This document shows, in pieces, positions 1 through 6,664 of a DNA stretch of 13,716 nucleotides. The notes beneath the pieces were generated by a model. That model searched no databases, was not told the DNA's origin, and saw only the letters and a program-made list of their open reading frames with translations. Each line of letters begins with the position of its first letter. Position 1 is the first letter of the stretch. Source of the stretch: Peptostreptococcaceae bacterium oral taxon 113 str. W5053 (lineage in GTDB: Bacteria; Bacillota; Clostridia; Tissierellales; Peptoniphilaceae); contig KI259800.1 in the NCBI GenBank assembly GCA_000467935.1, positions 1 to 13,716 on the forward strand, written 5' to 3'. Position numbers and translations under genes: made by a program.

Positions 1-160
1 GGTTCACAGTGTCTCTCAAGTCATCCAGAGGCGAAGAGAGTTCACCTTGAGCCGTTGAGGCGAAAGGATGAATTTTCCGCCGAAGGATCTACTTAGCGTG
101 AAGACAAGTGTCGGGCAGTGGGCTTTTTGTGTATTGAATCCCTTTTTAGGGTGCACTGAA
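1..160 (+). promoter_or_regulatory. Likely structured leader RNA upstream of glyQ, class unassigned
   Basis: No convincing gene covers this stretch; the only open frame from the left edge stops at 94-96. The sequence lacks the G/T bias of the genes and can fold compactly. CTCAAG (15-20) pairs with CTTGAG (46-51). GGCG-AAA (59-65) pairs with TTT-CGCC (74-81) around a loop holding GGATGA (66-71). That loop is fully complementary to TCATCC (21-26) in the first loop, a six-base kissing interaction. CAGTG at 7-11 and again at 116-120 can each pair with CACTG at 154-158, so the two pairings exclude each other. The GCCGAAGG core at 80-86 and the kissing loops recall lysine or glycine riboswitches, but their other conserved blocks are missing. 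There is no T-box sequence (GGTGGNACCGCG type), the usual control element for glyQS in Bacillota. The left end may be truncated. Confidence 0.35.
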
Positions 161-168
161 GCTGAAAA

Positions 169-214
169 TATGATAAAATATGTTGCATGAAAGCACGATT
201 GGGGCTTAAGGAGG
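169..214 (+). promoter_or_regulatory. glyQ ribosome binding site and possible -10 elements
   Basis: AAGGAGG at 208-214 lies eight bases before ATG 223 and decides this start over the in-frame TTG at 220. TATGAT (169-174) and the overlapping TAAAAT (174-179) could act as -10 boxes, but no good -35 sits at the right distance. The main promoter may therefore lie upstream of the window, with the leader RNA transcribed from it. Confidence 0.5.
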
Positions 215-222
215 AATAATTG

Positions 223-1086
223 ATGACTTTTCAGGAAATGTATTTAGCTTTGATGGAGTATTGGGGAAAACAGGGTTGTCTTTTGTTGGAGGCGTATGAT
301 GTGGAGAAGGGTGCGGGGACGATGAGTCCGCATACTTTTTTGCGTGCTGTGGGGAAGAAGCCTTGGCGTGTGGCTTATATGGAGCCTTCCCGTCGCCCTG
401 CGGACGGGCGCTATGGGGAGAATCCCAATCGTCTGTATCAGCATCATCAATTTCAGGTGATTTTGAAGCCGTCTCCGGATGATGTGCAGGATTTGTATTT
501 GGGGAGTTTGAAGGCGATCGGGATTGATCCGTCGGTTCACGATATTCGTTTTGTAGAGGATAACTGGGAGGCGCCGACTTTGGGTGCATGGGGTCTCGGT
601 TGGGAGGTCTGGCTGGACGGAATGGAGATTACCCAGTTTACCTATTTCCAACAGGTCGGGGGGATTCCTCTGGATTTGGAGAGTGCGGAGCTTACCTATG
701 GGATGGAGCGGATTGCCATGTATTTGCAGGATGTGGATGATGTGCATGATGTGATGTGGAACGAGCAGGTGAAGTATATGGATATTTTCGGGCTTCCCGA
801 GTATGAGCACAGTGTGTATAGTTTCGAGAAGGCGAATATGGAGGTGCTTCGGGGGCTTTTTGATACCTACGAGTCGGAGGCGAGGGCGTCTGTCGAGGAG
901 GGCTTGGTTTTTCCTTCCTATGACAATATTTTGAAGTGTTCTCATACGTTTAATGTGTTGGATGCACGGGGTGCGATTAGTGTGTCGGAGCGTGCCCATT
1001 ATATTGCCCGGGTGCGTGATTTGGCTCGGATGGCGGCGAATTTGTATTTGGAGAAGAATGGAGAGAAGGAGGGGGAGCATGCTTAG
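223..1086 (+). CDS. glyQ: Glycine--tRNA ligase alpha subunit
   Basis: This is the catalytic alpha subunit of the bacterial alpha2beta2 glycyl-tRNA synthetase. It activates glycine with ATP and, with the beta subunit, charges tRNA-Gly in the cytoplasm. The 287-residue product is of normal length for the family and begins near MTFQEMYLALMEYW. It shows the class IIc core: the motif-2 stretch RPADGRYGENPNR (about residues 58-70) followed by LYQHHQFQVI, then TYFQQVGG and LTYGMERIA, the motif-3-like ATP site (about 161-169). ATG 223 is chosen because AAGGAGG ends eight bases upstream. The next gene, glyS, overlaps its 3' end by 8 bp, so the two subunits are translationally coupled. Codon choice is strongly G/T-ending, matching the + strand bias. 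The identification is secure. Confidence 0.97.
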   Translation: MTFQEMYLALMEYWGKQGCLLLEAYDVEKGAGTMSPHTFLRAVGKKPWRVAYMEPSRRPADGRYGENPNRLYQHHQFQVILKPSPDDVQDLYLGSLKAIGIDPSVHDIRFVEDNWEAPTLGAWGLGWEVWLDGMEITQFTYFQQVGGIPLDLESAELTYGMERIAMYLQDVDDVHDVMWNEQVKYMDIFGLPEYEHSVYSFEKANMEVLRGLFDTYESEARASVEEGLVFPSYDNILKCSHTFNVLDARGAISVSERAHYIARVRDLARMAANLYLEKNGEKEGEHA

Positions 1087-3157
1087 ACGTTATCTTTTGG
1101 AGATCGGTATGGAGGAGTTTCCCGCCGGTTATGTGAAGAATGCGAAGAGACAGGCTGTGGATACGATGGCGAAGATGTTGTCGGAGCAGGAAATTCCTTA
1201 TGAAAAGATTGAGATGGAGACGACGCCGAGGCGTTTTGCTCTTTGGTTTTACGGTTTGCCGGAGCATACGGCAGAGAAGTCTTTGGAGGCGAAGGGGCCG
1301 ACGGTGAAGATTGCTTTTGACGGGTCGGGGAATCCGGCAAAGCCTTTGGAGGGTTTTTTGCGTGCGCAGGGGGCGACGACGGAGGATATTTCCATTCGTG
1401 AAGTAAAGGGTGTGGATTATGTCTTTGTGAACAAAAAGGTTCCCGGTCGTTCGGTTGAGGAGATTTTGACTCAGGAGTTGCCCGGAGTGATTAAGTCGTG
1501 GGTATTTCCCAAGTCCATGCGTTGGGGGGGGAAGAATTTCAGGTTCGCCCGTCCGGTACGTTGGATTGTGTCTTTGATGGAGACGCAAGTTTTGCCTTTT
1601 GATTTGGAGGGGATTCCGGTGGGTCGTCTGTCTTACGGTCATCGTTTCTTGGGGAAGAATCCGATTTCCATTCACAGTGTGGATTCCTATGAAGCTCAGT
1701 TGGAGGAGAATTATGTCATTGTCAATGAGAAGAAGCGTGAAGATTTGATTTTAGCTCAATCTCACAAGTTGGTGCGCGGGATTGGCGGTGAGCTTTTGAG
1801 TGATGATGATTTGTTGGATGAGATTGTGCATATTGTTGAGTATCCCACGGCGCTTTTGGGGAATATTCGTCCGGAGTATTTAAAGCTTCCCAAGGAGGTT
1901 ATTATTACACCGATGAAGGATCATCAGCGTTATTTTCCCGTCGTGGATGACAAGGGGCGTCTGCTTCCTTATTTTGTGACGGTGCGTAATGGGGATGCCA
2001 AGGGTTTGGAGATTGTCCGAAAGGGGAATGAGAAGGTTTTGGCACCTCGTTTGGAGGATGCGAAGTTTTTCTATGAGGAGGATTTGAAGTCTTCCTTGGA
2101 GGATAAGGTGGATGCTCTTCATAAGGTCGCTTTCCATGAGAAGCTGGGGAATATGTATGAGAAGTCTTTGCGTTTGGAAGCTTTGTGTTCCCGTTTGGGA
2201 GAAGCTTTGGATGTGGGGGAAGAGACTTTGGAGAATGCGCGTCGTGCGGCACATCTTTCCAAGGCGGATTTGACAACTCGTATGGTGACGGAGTTTACGG
2301 AGCTTGAGGGTACGATGGGTCGTATTTATGCGGAGGCTTCCGGGGAGAATCCCATTGTGGCGAAGTCTATTGAACAGCAGTATTATCCTCGCCGGGCGGG
2401 CGGAAAGTTGCCGACGATGACTTGCGGCAAGATTCTTTCCGTGGCGGATAAGTTGGACAGTATTGCGGGGATGACGGCAATCGGTTTGAAGACGACAGGT
2501 TCTCAGGATCCTTTCGGTTTGCGTCGCAATGCAATCGGTATTTTGCGTATTTTGAAGGAGTCGAAGCTGGAGATTGACTTAAGTTCTATGGTTCGGGACG
2601 CGTTGTATATCTATTTGCAGAATAATCGGATGGTCTTTGATTATGAGGATGTCCATAAGCGGGTACTTCTTTTTATTCTCGGTCGTTTTGAGAATTTGTT
2701 GGAGTCGGAGGGGTATCGCTACGATTTGATTGATGCGGTTTTGGCGGTTCGTCCCGAGGCGATTTTTGACGCTTCTCTTCGTTTGGAGGATTTGACCGAT
2801 GTGGTCGAAAGTCCGGACTTTGAGGAGTGTTTGACGGTGATCGGGCGTATGACTTCCTTTGCCGAGAAGGCGGAGGACGACACTGTGGATAAGGCTTTGT
2901 TGGTGTCGGATGAGGAGAAGGCGATGGGTGATTTGGATGAGGAGAAGGCCGAGTTGGATCGTCTGTTGGATATGGCGGATTATAAAGAGGCGATGGTGGT
3001 GCTATCTTCGATGGCGCCGGTGATCAATCGTTATTTGGATCATACGATGATTATTGTGGAGGATGAGAATTTGCGTAGGAACCGTTTGGCTTTGATTTCC
3101 GATATCTATCGTCGTGTGCTTCGTTTCTTTGATCCGGCTTTGATTCGAAAGGGTTGA
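1079..3157 (+). CDS. glyS: Glycine--tRNA ligase beta subunit
   Basis: This is the tRNA-binding beta subunit of glycyl-tRNA synthetase, partner of the upstream alpha subunit. The product is 692 residues, the usual length. It opens with MLRRYLLEIGMEEFPAGYV, typical of GlyS. Recognisable blocks are KSMRWGGKNFRFARPVRW (residues about 146-163), KDHQRYF (280-286), the HD-like segment LSKADLTTRMVTEFTELEG (about 393-411) and a helical C-terminal anticodon-binding region. The open frame extends upstream, but ATG 1079 is the right start: AAGGAGGGG (1066-1074) precedes it and family similarity begins there. It overlaps the glyQ stop by 8 bp. A run of eight G at 1524-1531 falls inside the conserved RWGGKNF motif; the frame is intact. 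The very short gap to the next gene suggests one operon with it. Confidence 0.97.
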   Translation: MLRRYLLEIGMEEFPAGYVKNAKRQAVDTMAKMLSEQEIPYEKIEMETTPRRFALWFYGLPEHTAEKSLEAKGPTVKIAFDGSGNPAKPLEGFLRAQGATTEDISIREVKGVDYVFVNKKVPGRSVEEILTQELPGVIKSWVFPKSMRWGGKNFRFARPVRWIVSLMETQVLPFDLEGIPVGRLSYGHRFLGKNPISIHSVDSYEAQLEENYVIVNEKKREDLILAQSHKLVRGIGGELLSDDDLLDEIVHIVEYPTALLGNIRPEYLKLPKEVIITPMKDHQRYFPVVDDKGRLLPYFVTVRNGDAKGLEIVRKGNEKVLAPRLEDAKFFYEEDLKSSLEDKVDALHKVAFHEKLGNMYEKSLRLEALCSRLGEALDVGEETLENARRAAHLSKADLTTRMVTEFTELEGTMGRIYAEASGENPIVAKSIEQQYYPRRAGGKLPTMTCGKILSVADKLDSIAGMTAIGLKTTGSQDPFGLRRNAIGILRILKESKLEIDLSSMVRDALYIYLQNNRMVFDYEDVHKRVLLFILGRFENLLESEGYRYDLIDAVLAVRPEAIFDASLRLEDLTDVVESPDFEECLTVIGRMTSFAEKAEDDTVDKALLVSDEEKAMGDLDEEKAELDRLLDMADYKEAMVVLSSMAPVINRYLDHTMIIVEDENLRRNRLALISDIYRRVLRFFDPALIRKG

Positions 3158-3161
3158 TAAG

Positions 3162-3968
3162 ATGAAATGTGTTGTGCATGTGTTGACGGACGGTGTGGGG
3201 GATTCAGGCACTCGGTTGTGTCATGCGGTGATGAAGCAGTTTCCCCGTTGTGAATATTCGATTGCGGTTCATCGTTTCATTCGCAGTGAAGAGGCGGTAG
3301 ATCGGGCTTTTGAGACGATTACTTCAAAAGATGTGATTTTGTCTACGTTGATTGGCAGTCGCATGCGTGAGTATTGTGCCAAGAGGGCGGAGAATAATCC
3401 CTTTTTGGATGTGACGGGTTATTTGGCAAGCGGTTTTGAGTCGATTTTGCATGAAAAGGCTTTGGATGTGACGGATCCTTTTTTCCGTTCCAAGGATGCA
3501 AATTATTTTAAGCGAATCGATGCCATCGAATTTGCGGTAAAATATGACGACGGAAAAGATGCCAGAGGAATCGGCAAGGCGGATGCGGTTTTGGTGGGGG
3601 TTTCCCGTACCAGTAAGACGCCGACGGGGATGTATTTGGCGAATTATAATCTTAAGGTGGCGAATTTGCCTTTGGTGCCGGAGATTCCTTTGCCGAGGGA
3701 AATTTTCGAGAAGGATAAGAACAGAGTGTTCGGTTTGATTATCGATATGGATGCGCTGAATCGAATTCGTATGGAGCGTTTGCGGGAGATGGGTTTGGAT
3801 TCGGAGACGTCAAAATATGCGGATATGGCTCGAATTCAAAAAGAGTTGGAGTATGCCCGCAATGTGATGGATCGGATCGGTTGTTATGTCATCGACGTGT
3901 CGAATAAAAATATTGAAGAGACGGCAGTGATTATTATGAACCGTCTGGAAAAATATGCGTTGAAATAA
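3162..3968 (+). CDS. ppsR: PpsR family pyruvate, phosphate dikinase regulatory protein (DUF299)
   Basis: This is a bifunctional regulator of the PpsR/PDRP family. Characterised members inactivate pyruvate phosphate dikinase or PEP synthase by ADP-dependent phosphorylation of a threonine and reactivate it by phosphate-dependent dephosphorylation. The 268-residue product has the family P-loop GVSRTSKTP (residues 146-154), preceded by the conserved FKRIDAIEFAVKYDDG region (about 116-131). The C-terminal segment YADMARIQKELEYARNVM then leads into IGCYVIDVSNKNIEETA. The N-terminal DGVGDSGTR replaces the more usual SDSTGETAE pattern. ATG 3162 lies four bases after the glyS stop with a weak GAAAGGG site, so translation probably depends on coupling to glyS. 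The glyQ-glyS-ppsR order is common in Bacillota. The target enzyme gene is not in this window. Confidence 0.95.
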   Translation: MKCVVHVLTDGVGDSGTRLCHAVMKQFPRCEYSIAVHRFIRSEEAVDRAFETITSKDVILSTLIGSRMREYCAKRAENNPFLDVTGYLASGFESILHEKALDVTDPFFRSKDANYFKRIDAIEFAVKYDDGKDARGIGKADAVLVGVSRTSKTPTGMYLANYNLKVANLPLVPEIPLPREIFEKDKNRVFGLIIDMDALNRIRMERLREMGLDSETSKYADMARIQKELEYARNVMDRIGCYVIDVSNKNIEETAVIIMNRLEKYALK

Positions 3969-3971
3969 GAC

Positions 3972-4002
3972 AAAGTCGAAGCGAGTGGGCTTCGACTTTT
4001 TT
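3972..4002 (+). terminator. Rho-independent terminator of the glyQ-glyS-ppsR operon
   Basis: AAGTCGAAGC (about 3973-3982) pairs with GCTTCGACTT (3989-3998) around a short GAGTGG loop and is followed by a T run, only a few bases after the ppsR stop codon. Confidence 0.9.
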
Positions 4003-4021
4003 GTTGAGAGAAAGGGTTCGG

Positions 4022-4051
4022 GTTCACGGAGGGGGAGTCTTGCCGGTGAAC
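4022..4051. repeat. Inverted repeat in the ppsR-relB gap
   Basis: GTTCAC (4022-4027) and GTGAAC (4046-4051) form a six-base inverted repeat with an 18-base spacer. It has no T run and is not a terminator. The G-rich text just before it (AAAGGGTTCGGGTT) partly resembles the 35-bp repeat that follows at 4064. Function unknown. Confidence 0.4.
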
Positions 4052-4063
4052 AAGCCCAAAGGT

Positions 4064-4098
4064 GAAGGTTTCGGGTCGAAGGGGGAATTTGACGAAAA
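4064..4098 (+). repeat. 35-bp direct repeat, left copy
   Basis: It starts GAAGGTTTCGGGTCGAAG and ends TTTGACGAAAA. It matches the copy at 4715-4749 at 32 of 35 positions, by my hand alignment. Each copy contains the small inverted repeat TTCG-GGT-CGAA. The two copies bracket the toxin-antitoxin module, and each follows a transcription terminator. Confidence 0.85.
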
Positions 4099-4125
4099 GG
4101 AAGAAAGAGTTGTGGAGTGCCCTTC

Positions 4126-4163
4126 TTGACAAAGGTTGAAAATGGGGTATACTTGTATTACAA
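4126..4163 (+). promoter_or_regulatory. relBE promoter with palindromic operator candidate
   Basis: A consensus -35 TTGACA (4126-4131) and a -10 TATACT (4148-4153) are separated by 16 bases. The perfect palindrome TTGTA-T-TACAA (4153-4163) abuts the -10 and covers the expected start of transcription. A further half-site-like TCATACA (4166-4172) follows. RelB-type ribbon-helix-helix antitoxins usually repress their own promoter by binding TGTA-type half-sites, so this is the likely autoregulatory operator. AAGGAGG at 4177-4183 is the ribosome binding site. Confidence 0.75.
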
Positions 4164-4191
4164 TGTCATACATTTGAAGGAGGACGAGAGG

Positions 4192-4416
4192 ATGAGTTTA
4201 ATCAGTGTAAGAGTCAACGAGGCGGAAAGAGAAATACTGGAGAAAGCGGCATCGATTTACGGCTGCGGCTTGTCTTCTATGATGAAGATGTTGGTTTTTG
4301 AAAAATTGGAAGAGGAATATGATCTAAAGATTGTTGAGGACTATGAACGGAAAAAAGCTAAGGGAGAGATTTCTTTCCGACCGATTGATGAATTATGGAA
4401 AGAGTTAGATCTCTAA
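4192..4416 (+). CDS. relB: RelB/DinJ-like type II antitoxin (DUF6290-like)
   Basis: This is the antitoxin partner of the adjacent RelE-like toxin. It should bind and neutralise the toxin and repress the shared promoter. The 74-residue product starts MSLISVRVNEAEREILEKAA, the beta strand and first helix of a ribbon-helix-helix DNA-binding fold (about residues 1-45). An acidic and basic helical tail (EEEYDLKIVEDYERKKAKG) leads to a toxin-binding end with RPIDELWKELDL. ATG 4192 is favoured over an upstream in-frame ATG at 4117. AAGGAGG sits eight bases before it, the promoter lies between the two ATGs, and homologues begin with MS(L/I)IS. The toxin gene starts one base after the stop codon. Base use is less G/T-biased than in the operon upstream, which is compatible with a mobile origin. 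Confidence 0.88.
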   Translation: MSLISVRVNEAEREILEKAASIYGCGLSSMMKMLVFEKLEEEYDLKIVEDYERKKAKGEISFRPIDELWKELDL

Positions 4417-4417
4417 G

Positions 4418-4684
4418 ATGTATCGATTATCCGTAACGATCGATTTTGAGAAGGCATTTAAAAAGCTGGATCGGTCTGTTCAAATTTTGATCAACAAGTG
4501 GATTCGAAAGCATTTGGAAAATTGTGAAGATCCGAGAGCGCAGGGAAAAGCTTTGGTTGGAAATTTCAAAGGATTTTGGAGATATCGTATCGGAGATTAT
4601 CGACTGATTGTACAGATTTGCGATTGTGAGCTGATGCTTATCGCCTTATCGATTGCCCATCGAAGTCAGGTTTATAAAGATTAA
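4418..4684 (+). CDS. relE: RelE/ParE superfamily type II toxin
   Basis: This is probably a ribosome-dependent mRNA endonuclease of the RelE branch that blocks translation when free of its antitoxin. The 88-residue product shows the family's short beta-rich core: AQGKALVGNFKGFWRYRIGDY (residues 41-61), then RLIVQI, and the C-terminal HRSQVYK (81-87). Basic and tyrosine residues that serve catalysis in RelE homologues have plausible counterparts here (K51, R55, R57, R62, R82, Y86); this assignment is by pattern only. The gene starts one base after the antitoxin stop, so the pair is translationally coupled. It appears intact. ParE-like gyrase poisoning is the alternative, but the RYRIGDYR and HR..VY pattern favours RelE. 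Confidence 0.9.
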   Translation: MYRLSVTIDFEKAFKKLDRSVQILINKWIRKHLENCEDPRAQGKALVGNFKGFWRYRIGDYRLIVQICDCELMLIALSIAHRSQVYKD

Positions 4685-4707
4685 AAGAGCGGAGGTGCTC
4701 TTTTTTT
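4683..4707 (+). terminator. Terminator of the relBE unit
   Basis: AAAAGAGC (4683-4690) pairs with GCTCTTTT (4697-4704) around GGAGGT and runs into a T tract. It overlaps the end of the toxin stop codon. Confidence 0.88.
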
Positions 4708-4714
4708 GTTGGGG

Positions 4715-4749
4715 GAAGGTTTCGGGTCGAAGGGGCGGTTTGACGAAAA
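4715..4749 (+). repeat. 35-bp direct repeat, right copy
   Basis: This is the second copy of the repeat at 4064-4098, differing by three substitutions near its middle (GAA in the left copy, CGG here). It lies directly after the relBE terminator. Both copies have the same orientation. Confidence 0.85.
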
Positions 4750-4786
4750 AAAGGCTTCAGCCATGCTATTTCGTTTTCGGCAAGGT

Positions 4787-4833
4787 TTGGCAGGCTCTCT
4801 GATTTAAGATATAATCAGGATAACAAAGGAGGG
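4787..4833 (+). promoter_or_regulatory. gpsA promoter and ribosome binding site
   Basis: TTGGCA (4787-4792) and TATAAT (4810-4815) are separated by exactly 17 bases, close to the sigma-A consensus. AAAGGAGGG (4825-4833) lies directly before ATG 4840. Confidence 0.85.
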
Positions 4834-4839
4834 ATTTTC

Positions 4840-5868
4840 ATGAATGTTGATGATAGAGAAATTTGTTCCGTGGGGGTGTTGGGTGCAGGCACTTGGGGTA
4901 TGGCGCTGGCACGTATGCTGGCACATACGGGAAAGCGGGTGACGGTTTGGTCGGCTCTTAAAGGTGAGGTGGAGACTTTGTCCAAAACCAATAGGCATCC
5001 GAAACTTCCGGGGGTGGTTTTGCCCGAGGAGATTCAGTATACCCTTTCCATGGAGGAAGTGTGTAAGGAGAAGGATGTATTGCTTTTTGCGGTGCCGTCG
5101 ATCTATGTGCGCCATACCGCCCGTCAGGCGAAGCCTTTTATTTCTAAGGGGCAATGGATTGTGGATGTGGCAAAGGGGATGGAGGCGGATACGTTGATGA
5201 CGCTTTCTCAGGTCATCCGGGATGAGCTTCAAATTCCGGTGCATTTGGCGGTGCTTTCGGGGCCGACCCATGCGGAGGAGGTGGCAAGGGATTTGCCTAC
5301 GACAATTGTGGCGGCTTGTGAAGATTTGGATGTGGCACAGAGGGTGCAGCGTTGTTTTTCCGCTCCCTTTATGCGGGTGTATACCAATCAGGATGTTTTG
5401 GGTATTGAGATTTGCGGTGCGATCAAGAATATTATCGCTTTGGCGGCGGGGATTTCCGACGGTTTGGGTTATGGAGACAATTCCAAGGCGGCACTGATTA
5501 CTCGAGGACTGGCGGAGATGGCTCGTCTGGGGACAAAGATGGGTTTTTCGCCCTATACCTTTACCGGTTTGGCGGGTATGGGGGATTTGATTGTGACTTG
5601 TACCAGTTCCCACAGCCGAAACAATCGGGCGGGTTATCTTTTGGGCAAGGGGTTCAGTTCGGAAGAAGCGGTGCGTGAAGTGGGCATGGTGGTGGAAGGC
5701 ATGAACGCTTTGCCCGGGGCGGTTTATCTGGCAAAGAAATATAATGTGCAGATGCCGATTGTGTTTGCGGTGAATGATGTGGTCAATCACGGAGTGAAGC
5801 CGTCGGAGGCGGTGAATGCGCTTCTTCGTCGGGATTTGAAATCCGAGGTGCCCAAGTTTTCTTTTTAG
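4840..5868 (+). CDS. gpsA: Glycerol-3-phosphate dehydrogenase [NAD(P)+]
   Basis: This cytoplasmic enzyme reduces dihydroxyacetone phosphate to sn-glycerol 3-phosphate, the backbone for phospholipids and teichoic acids. The 342-residue product is of normal length. It opens with the dinucleotide-binding fold VGVLGAGTWGMALA (GAGTWG at residues 15-20). AVPS (about 84-87), the AKG lysine (112) and LSGPTHAEEVA (139-149) follow. The C-terminal catalytic domain has GAIKNIIALAAGISDGLGYG (K196 as the likely catalytic lysine), FTGLAGMGDLIVTCTSSHSR and NNRAG. ATG 4840 has a strong ribosome binding site and its own promoter, and the gene is monocistronic. It ends at a bidirectional terminator shared with the convergent lipoprotein gene. 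Codon use is heavily G/T-ending. Confidence 0.97.
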   Translation: MNVDDREICSVGVLGAGTWGMALARMLAHTGKRVTVWSALKGEVETLSKTNRHPKLPGVVLPEEIQYTLSMEEVCKEKDVLLFAVPSIYVRHTARQAKPFISKGQWIVDVAKGMEADTLMTLSQVIRDELQIPVHLAVLSGPTHAEEVARDLPTTIVAACEDLDVAQRVQRCFSAPFMRVYTNQDVLGIEICGAIKNIIALAAGISDGLGYGDNSKAALITRGLAEMARLGTKMGFSPYTFTGLAGMGDLIVTCTSSHSRNNRAGYLLGKGFSSEEAVREVGMVVEGMNALPGAVYLAKKYNVQMPIVFAVNDVVNHGVKPSEAVNALLRRDLKSEVPKFSF

Positions 5869-5884
5869 AAAGGTCAAGGCAAAA

Positions 5885-5912
5885 AAAGAACTCTCCTCGG
5901 AGAGTTCTTTTA
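5885..5912. terminator. Bidirectional terminator between gpsA and the TlpA-like gene
   Basis: AAAGAACTCTC (5885-5895) pairs with GAGAGTTCTTT (5900-5910) around CTCG. An A run on the left and a T run on the right let it stop transcription from both convergent genes. Confidence 0.9.
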
Positions 5913-6563
5913 CTTTTGTTCCGCCAAGATTTTATCGACAAATTCGCAGAGCTTTTCCAAAGAGAGTTGTCCCATGGAATTGCCCATAAAGAGTTGATTT
6001 TTGTCGATAAAGCTGTGGGTCGGTGTCGCATAAGCACCGAAGATTTTCATCAATTCCCCTTTTTCGTCCAAGAGGACGGGGGTGTCCAAATTGTGTTTTT
6101 TCAAGAAGGCTTGAACGCTTTCTTTGGATTCGCCGATGCTGACGGGCAGAAGGACAACGTCCTTGTCTTGATATCGTTTTTGAAATTCGACCATATCGGG
6201 CATTTCTTCCACACAATAGTAGCATCTTGTGGTGAAGAAGTCTAAGATAAGAAGTTTTCCCTTGTAGTCGGAGAGACGAACATCCTTGCCGTCCAAATCT
6301 TTGAGCGTAAAGTCCGGAATGCTTTGTCCTTTTTCCAAGGGCTGGGGAAGCTTGTCTTCGTTTTCTTTGGCGAAGTTTGCTTCTTTGCGATTTCGTTCCG
6401 CCTGGTCTTCTTCACTGAGGGCTTTGGGCTTTGGGCTCGAGTTTTCCGTTGTCGCAACGGGAGTTTGTTCTTGTGTTTCACTGGTGCTTGCAGCCGGTAT
6501 ATTGTTGGCGCAGGCGGTCAAAATTAAACTGAGTGCCAAAAGGGCAATGATTGTTTTCTTCAT
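5910..6563 (-). CDS. TlpA/ResA-like thioredoxin-fold lipoprotein
   Basis: This is probably a membrane-anchored thiol-disulfide oxidoreductase acting outside the cytoplasmic membrane, in the TlpA/ResA/AhpC-TSA group. The 217-residue product has a lipoprotein signal: MKK, a hydrophobic stretch and the lipobox LTAC with C18. A low-complexity, Ser/Thr/Pro/Glu-rich linker runs to about residue 75. The redoxin domain starts at GQSIPDFTLKDLDGK (79-93) and continues with KLLILDFFTT, the active-site pair C114-Y-Y-C117, and the cis-proline segment ATPTHSFID (T180, P181). A third cysteine is at C206. The CYYC active site is unusual, since most relatives have CxPC or CGPC. AAAAGGAGA on the minus strand precedes the start. 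It is monocistronic and convergent with gpsA; no cytochrome maturation genes lie nearby. The substrate is unknown. Confidence 0.9.
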   Translation of the reverse strand: MKKTIIALLALSLILTACANNIPAASTSETQEQTPVATTENSSPKPKALSEEDQAERNRKEANFAKENEDKLPQPLEKGQSIPDFTLKDLDGKDVRLSDYKGKLLILDFFTTRCYYCVEEMPDMVEFQKRYQDKDVVLLPVSIGESKESVQAFLKKHNLDTPVLLDEKGELMKIFGAYATPTHSFIDKNQLFMGNSMGQLSLEKLCEFVDKILAEQK

Positions 6564-6664
6564 AAGCAGTTCTCCTTTTCTTTATAGTACACTTTTTTAT
6601 TCCCCTTTTTTTCGATTTTATTCAATAGGGGATGAAAAATAAAAAGGTTCTAAAGATATTTGAG

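Noticed and set aside
1..96. 3' end of an upstream protein gene such as recO
   Set aside because: The only open frame gives about 31 residues with no recognisable RecO features. The base composition is unlike neighbouring genes, but this cannot be excluded without upstream sequence.
1..160. T-box or a standard lysine/glycine riboswitch
   Set aside because: The T-box sequence and antiterminator are absent, and only a GCCGAAGG-like core and kissing loops resemble the riboswitches; a named class is not supported.
244..1080. Long minus-strand frames opposite glyQ and glyS
   Set aside because: They arise because the C-poor, G/T-rich coding strand yields few stops on the complement; glyQ and glyS are certain.
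4064..4749. CRISPR array or IS element
   Set aside because: Only two repeats about 650 bases apart enclose a toxin-antitoxin pair; there are no spacers, transposase or target-site duplication.
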